From: Clitoria ternatea
Taxonomy: Eukaryota; Streptophyta; Magnoliopsida; Fabales; Fabaceae
Direction: 5' to 3'
Assembly (NCBI GenBank): GCA_037962975.1
Contig: CM075669.1
Span: forward strand, 88,766,001 to 88,830,000
Length of the DNA stretch: 64,000 nucleotides
Below are positions 32,715-45,700 of the stretch, in pieces; the first letter of the stretch is position 1; each line of letters opens with the position of its first letter. Made by a program: the position numbers and the translations under genes. The notes beneath the pieces were generated by a model. The model saw only the letters and a program-made list of their open reading frames with translations, made no database searches and was not told where the DNA came from.

Positions 32715-33268
32715 ATAGGTGTTCACGGTATGGTCCAATTCAGTTTTGAAGTAAAAATTGAGCTGAACCGTGTAATTAAAAAAGTGCGATTTGGTTTGGT
32801 CAAAATAAAATATAAAAATCAAACTAAACTAAACTAAACCAGTCCATTGTAGTTTGGATTGGTTCGATTTGACAATTTTAAACTTGTTTTAAATGTAAAA
32901 CACATTGATATCAATGTAATAAATACAAATTATATAAACAATCTAAAAAGTTACAAGATATAAAAAAATGTAGCTTATATTTTTAATGTGTTTTAGAAAT
33001 AATTTATTATATTAGAACTACTTTATTTTATAATTTATATGTTATATTCATATAAAAGGCCAACAATAACACCTAAATTAAGGTATTTGTATATATTTTG
33101 GATTCGATAAACTCTTACCACAAATAATATATGATTTATTAAATTCTAAGGTTACTCTCTAAGACATTATAGAACTTGATAAAATATATTTAAGTGTAGT
33201 TTAGTTTAGGTTGGTTCCATGAATAAGAACCATAGACTAAACCAAACCGTGTTTAGAGGTGTGATATT
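32715..33268. mobile_element. Possible hAT-like MITE
   Basis: The left part TAGGTGTTCACGGTATGGTC and the complement of the right part (CACCTCTAAACACGGTTTGG) form imperfect inverted ends around an AT-rich core. The core carries repeated AACTAAACTAAACTAAACC and its complement. No coding capacity. The target duplication is not clear. Confidence 0.4.
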
Positions 33269-33416
33269 TTTAAGGTTGCAATTGATACAATTAGTGATTT
33301 TCTCAACATAAAGTATAAATCGGTTTAATCTTGGTTAAAAATTAATTCTTGGAACATCACTTACTATATGCATAGTATAGTATACATAAAAATTATTGTA
33401 TTATTTTATTATTAGA

Positions 33417-33463
<47 letters not shown>

Positions 33464-33465
33464 AT
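33417..33465 (+). repeat. (TA)n(TG)n microsatellite
   Basis: About 16 TA units followed by about 6 TG units. Confidence 0.95.
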
Positions 33466-33532
33466 GAGACACTGCATTTGGTTATCTACAACAACTTCAA
33501 TAACATATTATATTATTTGTGTAATGGATTAT

Positions 33533-33877
33533 TACTCCTTCTGTTTATTTTTATTTGATACAATTTTAAAAAATATACATATTAAAAAATTATTAAATAA
33601 TCTTTAAACATATAATTTCATCGTCTAATTTTATAGTTTAACCTTATATTTTTTTCATTCTCTCCTCATTTATTCCAAATTTTAATTATAATTATTTATC
33701 TAAAGAGTAAATATATAATAAGAAAATAAGTAATAATATTTTTTTAACTTCTAAATGATATATATAAAAGAATATTTTTTTAAAAAAATTACATTAGATA
33801 AAAAACAAAATTAAAAGAAAAAATTTTAAAATTTTAAAAAATTTTAAAACGTCAGATAAAAAAAGAACGAAAAGACT
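33533..33877. mobile_element. Stowaway-like MITE, copy 1
   Basis: The left end TACTCCTTCTGTTTATTTTT resembles the Stowaway/mariner terminus (CTCCCTCCGT). The right end AAAAAGAACGAAAAGACTA is its imperfect complement, flanked by TA. The interior is AT-rich. The same family recurs at 40247. Confidence 0.55.
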
Positions 33878-34014
33878 AGTGATTAAAAGGTAAATCTATA
33901 GTGGTATTTAAAATTACAATTTAAAAAGGTTAAGGAGCTTTATCATGATTTGCAATGTAACGATCAAAACATATGGAGTGAGATGTCTTCCGAATTCCAC
34001 CTACATTGAGAAAA
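33878..34014. other. Short spacer before the LTR element
   Basis: AT-rich, nothing recognised. It ends with GAAAA at 34010-34014, the target duplication of the next element. Confidence 0.6.
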
Positions 34015-34579
34015 TGATGAGGACACAACTAAAGGGATCTCTTTTGGCTAAAATAATTTTTTTGTTTCTTTTATATAATTTTTTGTTCATTATTTAAGAT
34101 TAGGGTTAGAAAGCTTTTTGGGCTATAGGTTTGGGCCTTGCATGGTCTTCTTTGCTTTGTATGTCTTTTTGGGCCTTGTATTTTGGCCACCTTTCTTAGT
34201 TTTATTTAATTTTAGTTTTTTGGGCGTAGGAGAGAATAAAGCCCATTAGGTTAAGTGGCGTGCCCCCTTTAGCCTATATAAGGCACGCTTTCCTTTGTAT
34301 TATACACACCTTGAATGGAGAGAATATATTTTAGTATTAGTAGAGTTAAATTTTCCTCCTTCATTTTAGCTAAGGTTTCTTAAACTTTGACAAACTCTTA
34401 TCCTAGGGTTTCCTCTCCTAGGTGGTGAGATTATGTGGTGAGATTAAGGCTTATCCTCTCTAGGTGGCGCCTTCACCTTTTCCTTTTTCCTTATGTTCCC
34501 TTGGTAAACCCTAATCCTTATTTTCATTTATCAAAAGAGAAAGAAGAAGAAGAAGAACTAGATCATCCTTCCTACATCA
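34015..34579 (+). repeat. LTR 1 of the LARD-like element
   Basis: 565 bp. TATATAAGG at about 34275 is the likely TATA box, shortly before TATACACACCTTGAATGG. LTR 2 carries the same box at about 37837. Confidence 0.85.
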
Positions 34580-36258
34580 TGTGGTATTTAGAGCCTAAGG
34601 TTCTTTTTCTTCATTCTTCTCTTTAATTTATGTTTTTCTTGGGTTATTTTCTTTTGTTATTCATATTTTATATGTCTTCTTGTTATGAAATCATAAAAAA
34701 TAAAAAAAATGCATATTTCCTATAGCTTTTCTTCCTTTGATTTTATTTATGCATATTGATTGAATCATAATATACCTTATTTTTATGCTTTAGATTCTGA
34801 ATTTGTGCATTATTAACATTCCGTTTATGTGATAAAAATTTGATCTTGAAAGCTTTAATTTTTCTATAGCCAAAATTAGGTCTTGGTGCATTTTTGGAGC
34901 CTTATCACTGTTTCTAAATTTTTGCTCGAATCTATGAGTAGTGTGCCGAATTTTAGGTCATTAAAATTTATTTCTTTTAATTGGCTTAAGGCTCCAAATC
35001 CTTGGTTAAACTATCTTACTTTTAGGTGGTTATTTGTGTTCAAAATTTAGGCCTTGTTAGATTCTTTCCATAGTTTTCTCCTAGGGTTTATTTTGCATTT
35101 TTTTGTCCAACACAATAGGTTCATTTAAATCTAAATTTTGCATATTGTTTTCTTACATTTTAAATGTCAAAAAATACTTTCCTTTCATGCCTAATTCATA
35201 TGGGAGAAGATGCATGCTTATGTGTAAGTAAAGAGTGCTAAAATTGAATTTTATGCTTTGTTTCTTGGTTTTAATTTTGGGCTTTTGTGTTGACCTTTCA
35301 AGTGCCAAAAAATCGAATTTAAAAAAAAAGAGAAAAGAAAGTATTAAAATTAAAAAAAAAGGTAAAAAGAAAAATATGAGCACCTTGATTGTAATTGTTT
35401 GAAAGCCCTTAATCATCATTTATACTTGTCTAAGAAACTCTAAAATTTAATTTTGCAAGTTAGTACCTTTTCTTACACAAGTTTTTGCATTCTAGGTTTC
35501 TAGGTCTTATTTTGTGTGCTTGCGTTTTTTATGCATTTAATTTTTTGCTTGTCCAAGTTTTGCCTAATTTTTTTTTTGTCTTCGTAATTCTATTTGTAAA
35601 GTATAATCTCCATTCATTTTCTTTTTTATTGCTTTGAGTCATTCCTCTTGTCACATAAAATCCAATTTGAGTTACCCTTTTCTAACTTCACTTTTATTGT
35701 TTGTCTTTATCTCTTCTAAAGTTTTGTCTTAGAGTTTTCATGCCTTTGAGATTCTTTTGAGATAAGTTTTAATTCGATATCTTGGGGGTAGCATACTTTG
35801 AACATAAAGGTAAAAGTGACATTGCTTGAGGTTAAGGAACTTGAACCAATTTGGAGGAGTGGTGAGAGTGAAACACTGGAGTAGAGTGACCATTTTTTCT
35901 TCTTCTTTTGCTTTCCTATATTTGCGCTAACATTTGTTTTGAGTTTTCTTAAGCTTGTGTCGTAGTGATCTTGGAGCTTGAAGACTTGAAGACAATTGTA
36001 TTGGAAGTAAAGCCTTGTAAAAAATTTAAAAAAATTATTGTCATTTTTTCTTTGCACTTTAGCCCTTGTATTCTGGGGCATTTACTTTACGGACATTAGA
36101 CCTTTTTTGTGGACTTTGGTTTATTTAGTTGATTAGGAGTAGTGCGCTTAGGTATTAGTTTACTTTTATGCATCATGACTAGCTTTGCTTTATTTGCTTT
36201 TGCTATTTTTTTCCTTTTGCTTACTTTGCTACTTGTTATTCTCACCCCTTGCATTGTA

Positions 36259-36795
36259 CCATGTCTTCTTCTAGGTAAGATAGAACACCTAACATGTTTG
36301 AGGTATTAGTTGAACAACTAGGTGCCCTTAATTTTAAATTAGATTCTTATGAGGTTAAGAATAATTCTACCATAGAAAAAGAATAATAAAAAGATCAAAA
36401 AGGTTCTTGAGGAAGTTCATAAGAAATTAAAAGAAATTTGGGATAACATTTTAAAATATGATACCAATGGAAATAAGAAAATAGGTTTGTGTCAAAATGA
36501 AAAAGAAATATCAAAGTTAAGGAAAAAACATAATACATCTATGGATGAGAAAGTAAAACTTTATTGGAATGAGTATGATAGGCATAAGAAAAAGAAAAAA
36601 GCAGTCAAAGGTGAAAATAAAAATAGAGAACATAAGGGCTTGTCTTTAAACAACCTTAGTGTTTCAACAAAGAGTCACCTTGATCATAGTTTTCCTACTC
36701 CTATGACTAATAATAGTTTGTCCATCTCACTCATTAGTAGTCTTCCTGTCATTAATGATAGTTTTCTTCTCTTAAACATTATTTCTAAACCTTAA
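36259..36795 (+). pseudogene. Gag-like remnant inside the LARD-like element
   Basis: An ATG at 36259 starts MSSSR and then hits TAA. Downstream (36487-36795) an open stretch rich in Lys and Glu reads EISKLRKKHNTSMDEKVKLY and looks like a charged, coiled-coil fragment. Its position after the primer site suits a relic of gag. No zinc knuckle is seen, so the assignment is tentative. Confidence 0.35.
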
Positions 36796-37575
36796 GAAGA
36801 CCATAAAATTATAGAAAAATCCTTTCACATTTCACTCATTCCTAGTAAAAAAAAATAGTCAATCGTAGTTCATAGTTGTCTTAGGGTTAGTTCTAGGATG
36901 TATATAATCATAATAGGATCTTATAGGATTAGCATATGTCTTTACTCTTTTGAATTGTCATTCCCAAGAGTCATTTCATATGTTATCATGTTGCATAGTA
37001 GGATTTTTATAGTATTAACTTTTTGTCTATCTTATCACATGTCTATTTCATTGTGTTTTCAACCACATCTTATCTATGATCATGTTGATCTTATTTATTT
37101 CAATAAAGGATTACATCATGAACTAGTTGCTTCTATGCATGCATTGCCACAAATAGGTCCTATTTTATATTCTATTACATATTATGGTCCTTTTAGGGCA
37201 TCATTTTTATTCATGATTTATGATCTGCTTGTGTTCCAAATAGAATCACATGATCATACCTCCATATTATCTTCCACATCTCTCATGCATTGCATCAATA
37301 AACTCATTGATAGGATGCATCGCATACCTCATGCTTTGCATGTGCATTTTTATGGGAATATCTCATTGCATTTTATGATGATCATTTTGGTTTGACCATG
37401 TCTTAAATAAAAAGGTTAGTTTTTGACCCTGGTTGAATACTCTCCTAATGGTCTTCATTTATTTTATTTTATTTTATTTTCTCTCTTTTATCATAAGTGG
37501 TTTCATTACTCTATTTCTTTTTGTAGATTCTCTTGTCTTGGATTTGAGGACAAATCATTTTTAAGAGATGAAGCA

Positions 37576-38095
37576 TAATGAGGACACAACTAAAAGACTT
37601 CTTTTGGCTAAAATTATTTTTTGTTTCTTTTATACGTTTTTTTTCTTCATTATTTAAGATTAGGGTTATAAAGCCTTTTAGGCTATAGGTTTGGGCCTTG
37701 CATGATCATCTTTGCTTTGTATGTCTTTTTAGGCTTTGTATTTTGGCCACCTTTCTTAGTTTTATTTAATTTTAGTTTTTTGGGCTTAAGAGAAAATAAA
37801 GCCCATTAGGTTAATTGGTGTGCCCCCTTTAACCTATATAAGGCATGTTTTCCTTTGTATTATACACACCTTGAATGGAGAGAATACATTAGTATTAGTG
37901 GAATTGAATTTTTCTTCTTCATTTTAGCTAGAATTTCTTAAACTTTGGCAAACTCTTATCCTAGGGTTTCCTTTCCTAGGTGGCGAGATTGAAACTTATC
38001 CTCTCTAGGTGACGCCTTCCCCCTTTCCTTTTTTCTTATTTTCCCTTGATAAACCCTAATCTTAGAAGAAGAACTAGATCCTCCTTTATACATTA
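37576..38095 (+). repeat. LTR 2 of the LARD-like element
   Basis: 520 bp and clearly diverged from LTR 1 by substitutions and small indels (it lacks part of the A/G-rich stretch near 34535-34560), so the insertion is much older than the gypsy element at 21390. Confidence 0.85.
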
Positions 38096-38100
38096 GAAAA

Positions 38101-39916
38101 GAATCGTTGAGAAGTTCGATATTAATTATATTATTGATGAATTTTATAACATAAAAAAACATGTGTGATTTAATTTTTATTCAATACATATTTATGTTTT
38201 GAGTTTATTTTTTCATCCCATTTAACATATTTCTAGATCTGTCCTTGGCTTTCGGGACCATGACGCAACTTTCTTGCCCACTGATTTTATTTCATTGGAA
38301 GAATATTACACTAAAAATATTAAAATCAATTTGACGGGAAATCGTGATCAAGGACATCAAATTATGTACAATCTTCATCAAATCAATTTGCGCTGCACGA
38401 ATCGGTTCCATTCAAAATTTCTCAAACATTATTGATCAAAAAGAAAAATCAGTTACCCAGAACAAAAAGAAAAAAACACAAGGCCAGAGCAGCAGGGGTA
38501 ACCCTATCCTTTCCTTTTCTTCTCTTTACCATCTTGTCAAGTTCTTTAAAGGCAAGTGTCTACATTGGTTAGAAACCAATTAAACTAAATGATAAAACAG
38601 GTGAATCATCCTGAACTTTCTGGATTATTCCAATTCAGTGGAGAATAATGGGCAGAGGGGAAAGGGAACGAGGGGATAAATATAAGAACAAGTAAGGCTG
38701 CTAAAGATAAATAATAGATTCTGGTCTTCAAAAGATGCCATTTTCTTGGTTTGGGATGGAATAAGAATTTGTGTGTGGCAGTTTGCAGTTTTTCAGTTGT
38801 TGGATGTGTTTTCACTCAATCACAAATGTGGTCTGCATTTGTGTGTTGGTTAAACTTTATGTGCCTCATGGTGAGAGAATATATCTTGTTATCAAAGCAC
38901 GCACCAGTCAGTCCAACCAATTACATCATAAATGATTAGGTGAGGTGTTTAGATTAATTTTTTATTGTTATTAATTTGATCACAATTTAATTACGGTTCA
39001 ATTACAATAATTAATGTGTTTTGTTATGATTTGTCTATTTATCTTTACAGCACTAGTGTGTGTGTGTTTTTTCTGTGTTCAAATAATATCGTGACGATGT
39101 TTCTTCCAATTTACAAATTTCTCTTCACTTTTGAACCTCTGGTTTGGCATCTTTTCGTACCACATTCACTGCTATGGATTGCGATTTTATGGTGGAATCT
39201 ATTATTCTCGTGTTATTGAGGAAACCCTATAAAGTTACTTTTGAGAGGTGCTAAACGAAGGAGCAATGTGTTGTCGCGGCCGTGCCAAAAGTATGATGTC
39301 ATCTACAATACATGTTGCCTAATGTGATGTGACAATGGGCAATAATTATAAGATACGGTGATTTGAACCCGTATAGTATTCAATTCTTTTCCTTTACCTC
39401 CGTCTTTAATTTCTTTGAATTTACAAAAGAAAAATACACATGTGTGTTTTAGTATACTTCACTGCCTTTTGAAAATTAAGAATATTTTAGAAATTTTTTC
39501 ATATTTAATAAATTTAGGTTAGTTAAATATATTTATATTTTATGAAAAACTTAATTTTTTGGGTTGTTTATATTTAAAAACAAAAGTAATAATATTTTTT
39601 TATCCTTAATATAAGAACCTTAAAAAAATCAACAACATTAATGAATTTTTCACCAAAATATTTTTATTAGTCATTAATAAAATACACATTAATTAAATAA
39701 AAAAGAGAGTAAAATTTTAAGAGAGTATTTTTAAAAAACCAATACAATTTGTAGACAAATCAAATGACTAACTATTTTAACTAACTTTTCTTAAAAGCCC
39801 TTCTTATATTAAATAACAGTGATAGCTAGTATAAATCATTTCAACTTAAATTTCAAAATAAAGAAGTGAAATCATGGATTTTGTCTCAAAATAAAAGTAA
39901 TTTCTCATAATACCTT

Positions 39917-39919
<3 letters not shown>
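38101..39919. other. Gene-free stretch
   Basis: Only short frames with no recognisable family. AT-rich from 39420. I see no repeat structure that I can name. Confidence 0.6.

Positions 39920-39956
<37 letters not shown>
39920..39956 (+). repeat. (TA)n microsatellite
   Basis: About 18 TA units. Confidence 0.95.
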
Positions 39957-39959
<3 letters not shown>

Positions 39960-39960
<1 letters not shown>

Positions 39961-40232
39961 ACGATGTATCATACGAGAAATGTTCTCTTATGTGAGATTG
40001 GGAGGAGCGAATCTAGGTCGTACAACCATACAATGGATGGTTGAGATTAATCATGTGAGTTTTAAAGAAGTCATATGACCTTTTAAGTGATCATGTGACT
40101 TTGAAAAACTTTTAATCTCAACCATCCATTGTATGGTTATACGGCCCAGATTCGCTCATCCCAGTCTCAATATAGAGGATGTATTATATGAGAAAGACTC
40201 TCTTATGTGAGAGTGAAATGAGCGAATATATA
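39960..40232. mobile_element. MITE-like inverted repeat with flanking direct repeats
   Basis: GAGCGAATCTAGGTCGTACA and ACCATACAATGGATGGTTGA in the left half are complemented by TCAACCATCCATTGTATGGT and GGCCCAGATTCGCTC in the right half. AATCATGTGA and GATCATGTGAC also occur near the loop. Outside the stem, TAGACGATGTATCATACGAG (39958) and TAGAGGATGTATTATATGAG (40174) are direct repeats, each followed by TCTCTTATGTGAGA or a near match. No coding capacity. Confidence 0.65.
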
Positions 40233-40246
40233 TACCCAACAAACTC

Positions 40247-40518
40247 TACTACTTGTTTATTTTTATTTTATACAATTTTAAAAAATACATAGAGAAAATG
40301 GTTTGAAATACATAATTTCATATATAATTTTATAGTTTAGTCTTATATTTCTCTCTCATCATAAATTTATATCTTTATTATAGTTCTTTATTTAATGAGT
40401 AGAGATATAATAGAAAAATAAGTAATAAATATTTTTTAAACTTGTAAAATAAGAAATAAAAAAGAATATTTTTTAAAAAATTATGTTAGAAAAAGGTAAA
40501 AGAAACAGAGGAAGAAAT
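40247..40518. mobile_element. Stowaway-like MITE, copy 2
   Basis: CTACTTGTTTATTTTTATTT at the left and AAAAGAAACAGAGGAAGAAA at the right are imperfect inverted ends. The interior shares TATACAATTTTAAAAAATA, AATTTCATAT.TAATTTTATAG and TAATA.GAAAATAAGTAATAA with copy 1 at 33533. Confidence 0.5.
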
Positions 40519-40898
40519 ATGTTAATATATATGTTTTTCTCTCACCGAGAAACATTATACTATTATTAATGAAAATATTAAAAAATAAAAAAGAATTTTT
40601 TTTTTATTTAATACCATTGATGATTTATATTTAGGAAAAGGAATTCGACCTAAAGAGTAGTATAAGTTATACTAGTAGCATTTAGAAAGAAAATTATTCA
40701 AGTTACAAGATGGCTCATTTGTGGTGGATCTGCTACGATTGAGCCACAGAAAAAAGTTGTTATTAATATACTTGACAATATTATAGCAAAAGCCTAGTGC
40801 ATGTTCTTCAATTATGCATGGTTCAATTCCCCTTACATACATTTTCGGTAAGTTGGAGTTTTATTTTCAATTAGTCTTTTTCATCATTTTTAAATAAG

Positions 40899-41334
40899 GT
40901 TTTAAAAATCGGACCGGTAAAGATATTAGTTAAGGTTTATTGGTTCAATCGTAGTTGAACCGTGGTCAAACCGGTTATGATAAAATATATATTTTTAATA
41001 TAATATAATATAATTCTTGATATATTAACAATAAATTATATAAAAACTAAGTTAACTAAGGATCATATTAAATGTTTTATAGGATTAAAAAATTATAATA
41101 AATAAAAATAATATGTAAATACTATGTATAAGTTTTTTATTTATTTAAAAATATTTTTAATAGAATTTTTTAAAAATAGAAAAAAACAATTTTAAAACTC
41201 TGACTAGTTTAATTTGTTTTGACTAGTTCTTGACTGGTTCTGAGATGCCTTATTTTTTCTCTTGTCCGGACTAGTGCCTTAACCAATTTATGGTCCAACC
41301 GATTAAACCGGCCGGTTCGGCCCGATTTTAAAAC
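40899..41334. mobile_element. Small MITE with GTTTTAAAAATCGG ends
   Basis: The left end GTTTTAAAAATCGGACCGG and the complement of the right end (GTTTTAAAATCGGGCCGAAC) form inverted termini. The interior has further GGTTCAATCG, AACCGGT and GACTAGT-type stretches and AT-rich DNA. The superfamily is uncertain (hAT or Mutator type possible). Confidence 0.55.
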
Positions 41335-44300
41335 TATGTTTTTAAATATAACTCATAGTTAGGTATTAATTAAATAATCTTAAAAAGGCCCAACTCGAAA
41401 GTTGATTCATCATCATGTTCTGCTTCCATATACATACTAATTAGTGATTGTCATTAATTAAATCACTTCAAATAAAATTAAAATAATTCTAATTAATTTC
41501 ATTATTACTTTTTAAAATTAAAAAGCTTTGCCTCAAAATTATATCAATATTAATTCAAAGAATAATTATTTTAATAATATGCTTTAAGAGTGTTGGGCTT
41601 ATATTAAAATTAAGGAATTCATATTAATAATCGTGTCAAATAACTTAATATTTATTTGTATATAATTCCATAATTGGTTAGTACGTACTCTTAGCATTTT
41701 CCCAAGAATAATGTAGACACACACATAGATATATTTTTATGTGTACACGAATGCACGTGTGTAAAACATATTTTATTATACGGACCTCCTTTGAGATTGA
41801 TCTTAAATGTATTGAGGCCCTTCTATTTTTAAATATTACACGTGATTCTCCTATTTCTAAAAGATGATACCCTCTTTCTTTCTTTTTTGTCAGAAATGTG
41901 TTGTACACTTGATTTACTTTAAAGTCTTTAGTCAACCATATGACATTCTATAGTCTTCTCTTAGTTTGCATTCAAGCTTTCTTAGCAATTTTTAAAAAAA
42001 TCTCCATTTTTACGTTGTTTTATACAATTGTACACTCCAACGCAAATGATTTCATTGCATACTAAGAAAGACTAATGTTACTTAAATATACGAAAGTTAT
42101 ATGGATCAAATATTTGATAATTGGAATTTACTCCAAGTCAATATTGATGGATTAATCAACACTTTTTTACTTTATACAATTTCTTACTTTGGACGAATCA
42201 GATTTAATAATACGTTTATTAACCAAAAAATGTACATTACCAAAAAAAATATAATCATATATTAGTAAAATCTTAATGGTAAAATAAATTTCTAACCAGA
42301 AATTTACCAAAGGCTTCTCAGTAGTTCCTCTTTTTTTTTTTTATTTGGGAAGATAAATTCTTAACTATGGAATGAGCATTGGATGGAAAAAGCTGAAATT
42401 ATCAATGTGGGCTGTGAGAGATACCTTACCACGAAAAATCTCATAAAAGCGTTCACCAATAGGCATATGTATCCTTTGTAGTTTGGTCCCACAAAACTAT
42501 CTCAATTATTATCATGCATCCACAAGACTATATGTAACTAGTAATAATGATACGGCAAGAAGAAAGATAATCCGAGCAAAAATTAACAAATTATATAAAG
42601 GTGATTTTACGCATGGAAATAGGTTAGGTTAATTAGGTTTAAATAGATACGAAGCTGACTTACTTTAGATTGGTATGATTATAACAAGATGTACAAAAAA
42701 AAAAAGGAAAGCAATCTCAATAACTAATAAGTTTATTTTTATAAACAGTTCTATCAACATAGATAAAATACACTTGATTTGGAATTAAATTATTCAAATA
42801 CAACTTTTAAAATTTTAAATAAGTAAAAACATAAATTTATAATTATTATATTATATCTATTGTTATTTTTATATTATAATAATTATATATATGTGTAATA
42901 TTAGTAGGTTAATTAAACAGACCGATCTGTTGAGTTTCAAAACCTTGTTAAAAAGTTTATATAATCTAACATATTTACTTAATTAGGCTTTTTGAAAAGC
43001 CTAAGCCTGACCTTCTAGCTAAAAAGGTTTGACCTGTGTAGGTTTTAAACGAGTCAGGTTATAGGCCCTCAACACCAACAGATAGTCTGATCTATTAACA
43101 CCCTTAAATGTGGTGTTCATGTGACTTGTTAGTAAGTGAGATTAGTATGTATACAAGTTGAGTACATAAGCTCGAGCCCACAAGCCGACTTGTTTAACTC
43201 CATAAGTTGGGGAAAAAAAGGTCTAATTAAATCATAGGCCCACAGGTTTAACCCGTTTAGCCCATGTGTTTGTAAGTTAGTCTGCGACCCAATTTATATT
43301 TAAAATTATTATTTTATTTTAAGCAAATCCTAGTTTTTCACATATTTTTTTAAAAAAGAAAGAAACACGAACATAAGATAATGTTATGTTATTGTTTCTT
43401 ACACTGAAATATGAGAAAATTGATATTTAAATTTTATTAGTTGCTAATTTGTTGAATTTTAAGTGTCAATATAAGAACTTTTGGATGATCAAATATTTTA
43501 AATTATATATATTTTAAAGTTTTATAAAAAAAAATATGTCCTATGTCAAAGTCCAACAATTTTTAAGCAAAAAAAATAGTCATTTGTGGACTAACCTGTG
43601 GATTCCCACGATTCTTTTACAATCTAAAAAAACTGACTTATTTAAAATATGAACATGTAAACTGATCCGTTATAGAATAAGTCATCTCATAGACGTAGCT
43701 CTAGTATATATGGTAAAGTGTTGTCCATTTTGTTTGTTGCTACACATGACTTCAGAAAGGAAGAAAATAATAGGATAGAGATAGAATGCGATGGAACGAC
43801 TTTATTACATCGGTTGTTTTTATTTGCCTTGTATTTGCATGTTTTCCTTAATTATAACAAGTAAATGCATTGTGACCCGTATGGCACGGCACCATGCCGC
43901 ACCTAAGTGGTTGAGAAATATCGCGCTAAGCATCTATTCATAGCGTTGATAAAACACAAATGTTGCGCGCGTGCGTAATTAACCAGATTTAGACTACATT
44001 TGATGTGCCCATAGGATGCTTGTAATTAGTTATTAGGGTTTATTTAATTTATATCTAAAAAATAAAAAAAATATTTAATAACATTATTGATATCTATTTA
44101 TTTTGATTTTTAAATATTTTTTATACAATTTTCAATAAAACACTTTTACTTTTTAATCTCTTATCTTCAATAAAATTAATAGGTTAGACGTACCCTAATT
44201 ATTAATATAAATGATCTGTATTAGTATCTATATCCATAAACCTATAACTTCTATAAATGTCATATATTATGTGATCAAGTAATTTTTTTTATATAAATTA

Positions 44301-44796
44301 CAAAACAAAACACTAATACAATTATCATTAAACGACCAGCCCTCTTCAATTCTACAATGGATGGAGCTAGGATATTTTATCTAGGGGGCGGAAATAAAAA
44401 AAGTTATATGATTTAGAAAAACAGGATTTTTGTGAGTTGTGTGTGATGGGGTTACACAAGATTCTAATGTCAAACTAGCTAGGAGAGAATAAGAGGTGAG
44501 TTTTTGTTTTTTTTTTTCAAAAGCCTAACAAACCCAAAGCTAAATATATAAAAGTTTAGTTTTAACTTCAACTTGAATATATTTTTAATAAAGGTCTTTT
44601 AGTTTTGATTCATCCGTTTTTATATTGTTCGTCCAAAGACTCTTATATATTTAATTGTTCACTTAGAATTACAAGAGTATAAATTGTCTATTTAGAATTT
44701 CAAGAGAGTATTAATTGTTGTTCAGTGAAATTTTTTTAAGAGTAATAAATAAAAGAGAAAAAATAAAATAAAAAAACAATCAATTGTATTATAAAA
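41335..44796. other. Gene-free repeat-rich stretch
   Basis: No frame resembles a protein. Parts such as 42600-43110 (AGGTTAGGTTAATTAGGTTT, TTTGACCTGTGTAGG, AGGTTATAGGCC) and 43110-43690 (AGCCCACAAGCC, GGCCCACAGGTTTAACCCG) read like degenerate MITEs, but I could not define ends. 44343-44500 (GATGGAGCTAGGATATTTTA) resembles common plant repeat text. The rest is AT-rich. Confidence 0.5.
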
Positions 44797-45265
44797 CACC
44801 AGTGCAAAAAAGGGATATAAGGACGGGATACGAACACGGTTATCCCAAAACTGTCTTTAAAACCACGCGGTGGCAGTTTTGTAAATACTGGGAACTTTTA
44901 AAAAATTTTAAAACATACCTACGAACACGGTTATACATTTAACCGTGCTTAAAAGATATATATAAACACGGTTTAGATGGAACCGTCCTTAAAGGGTTTC
45001 ATAATTATTTTTTTTTTAATTTTTTAATTTAGCACATACAAAGACGGTTCTTTGTAACCGTGCTTAAAGCTTATTATAATTTTTTTAAAAATTTTAATTT
45101 GATATACGAAGACGGTTGCCCTGGAACCGTGTTTAAAGGTCTGACATACGAAGACGGGTGAGCTAGAACCGTGTTTAAAGGTCTGATATATGAAGACGGG
45201 TGAGCTTGAACCGTGTTTAAAGATTTGATTTAAACACGGTTAGCTTGGAACCGTGTTTATAAGTG
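44797..45265 (+). promoter_or_regulatory. CACTA-2 left terminal repeat and subterminal array
   Basis: Motifs of the form AAACACGGTT or GAAGACGGTT face the inverse AACCGTGTTTAAAG or ACCGTCCTTAAAGG, with 5-10 bp between, giving a row of small stems (for example 44960-44990, 45100-45140, 45145-45180). In En/Spm this is where the regulatory protein binds. Confidence 0.8.
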
Positions 45266-45700
45266 CTGTTTTAAAATGTCTTTTCCTCTGCACCCGTGCC
45301 CACCTCTTTGTCTTCCCTCCCACCTCTTTGTCTTCCCTCCATTTCTCTTTGACAAAAGTCATCTTCCCCCCATTCCTCTGCACCCGTGGCCACATTTTTG
45401 TCTTCCCCTCTATTTCTCTTAGGAAAGTCATCTTCCCTCCCTCCTTACCTCCCTTTCTCATTCACATAAGTCATCTTCCCCTCATTCCTCTGCACTCGTG
45501 GCCTACATTGCTTGGTTTTTCGTCTTCTCTCCCAAACGACGAACGTGTTCCCTCCATTTCTTCCAAGTCTTCTTCTTCTTCTTTCTACATAGGCAAAGGG
45601 CGTTCTCCCTCTTCTCTCGTACGACGTGCATCAGGTTCTTTCCTAAGCTCATTTTTCCCCTTATGGTTATGCAATGTTGGTTATAAATGTTTGGCATGTT
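45266..45700 (+). other. Pyrimidine-rich leader of CACTA-2
   Basis: TTTGTCTTCCCTCC and GTCATCTTCCC recur several times (45308-45490). Open frames occur because of the C/T bias; the longest, 149 residues from 45253, matches nothing I know. It equals the leader position of CACTA-1 and probably contains the 5' untranslated exon of the transposon transcript. Confidence 0.45.

Larger units (their letters stand above)
34015..38095 (+). mobile_element. Non-autonomous LTR retrotransposon (LARD-like), 4.1 kb
   Basis: LTRs lie at 34015-34579 and 37576-38095, with GAAAA on both flanks (34010-34014, 38096-38100). The first LTR starts TGATGAGGACACAAC and ends CTACATCA. The second has TAATGAGG and ACATTA, both explained by G-to-A and C-to-T changes. 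A primer-site-like TGTGGTATTTAGAGCC follows LTR 1. TTGAGGACAAATCATTTTTA and a purine stretch AAGAGATGAAGCA precede LTR 2, as in plant gypsy elements. The 3-kb interior has no protease, RT or integrase, so the element would have depended on a partner. Confidence 0.85.

Noticed and set aside
36898..37395. 165-residue hydrophobic frame in the LARD-like element
   Set aside because: It lies in decayed retroelement interior, has no known motif, and its Ile/Phe/Tyr-rich make-up fits translated AT-rich DNA.
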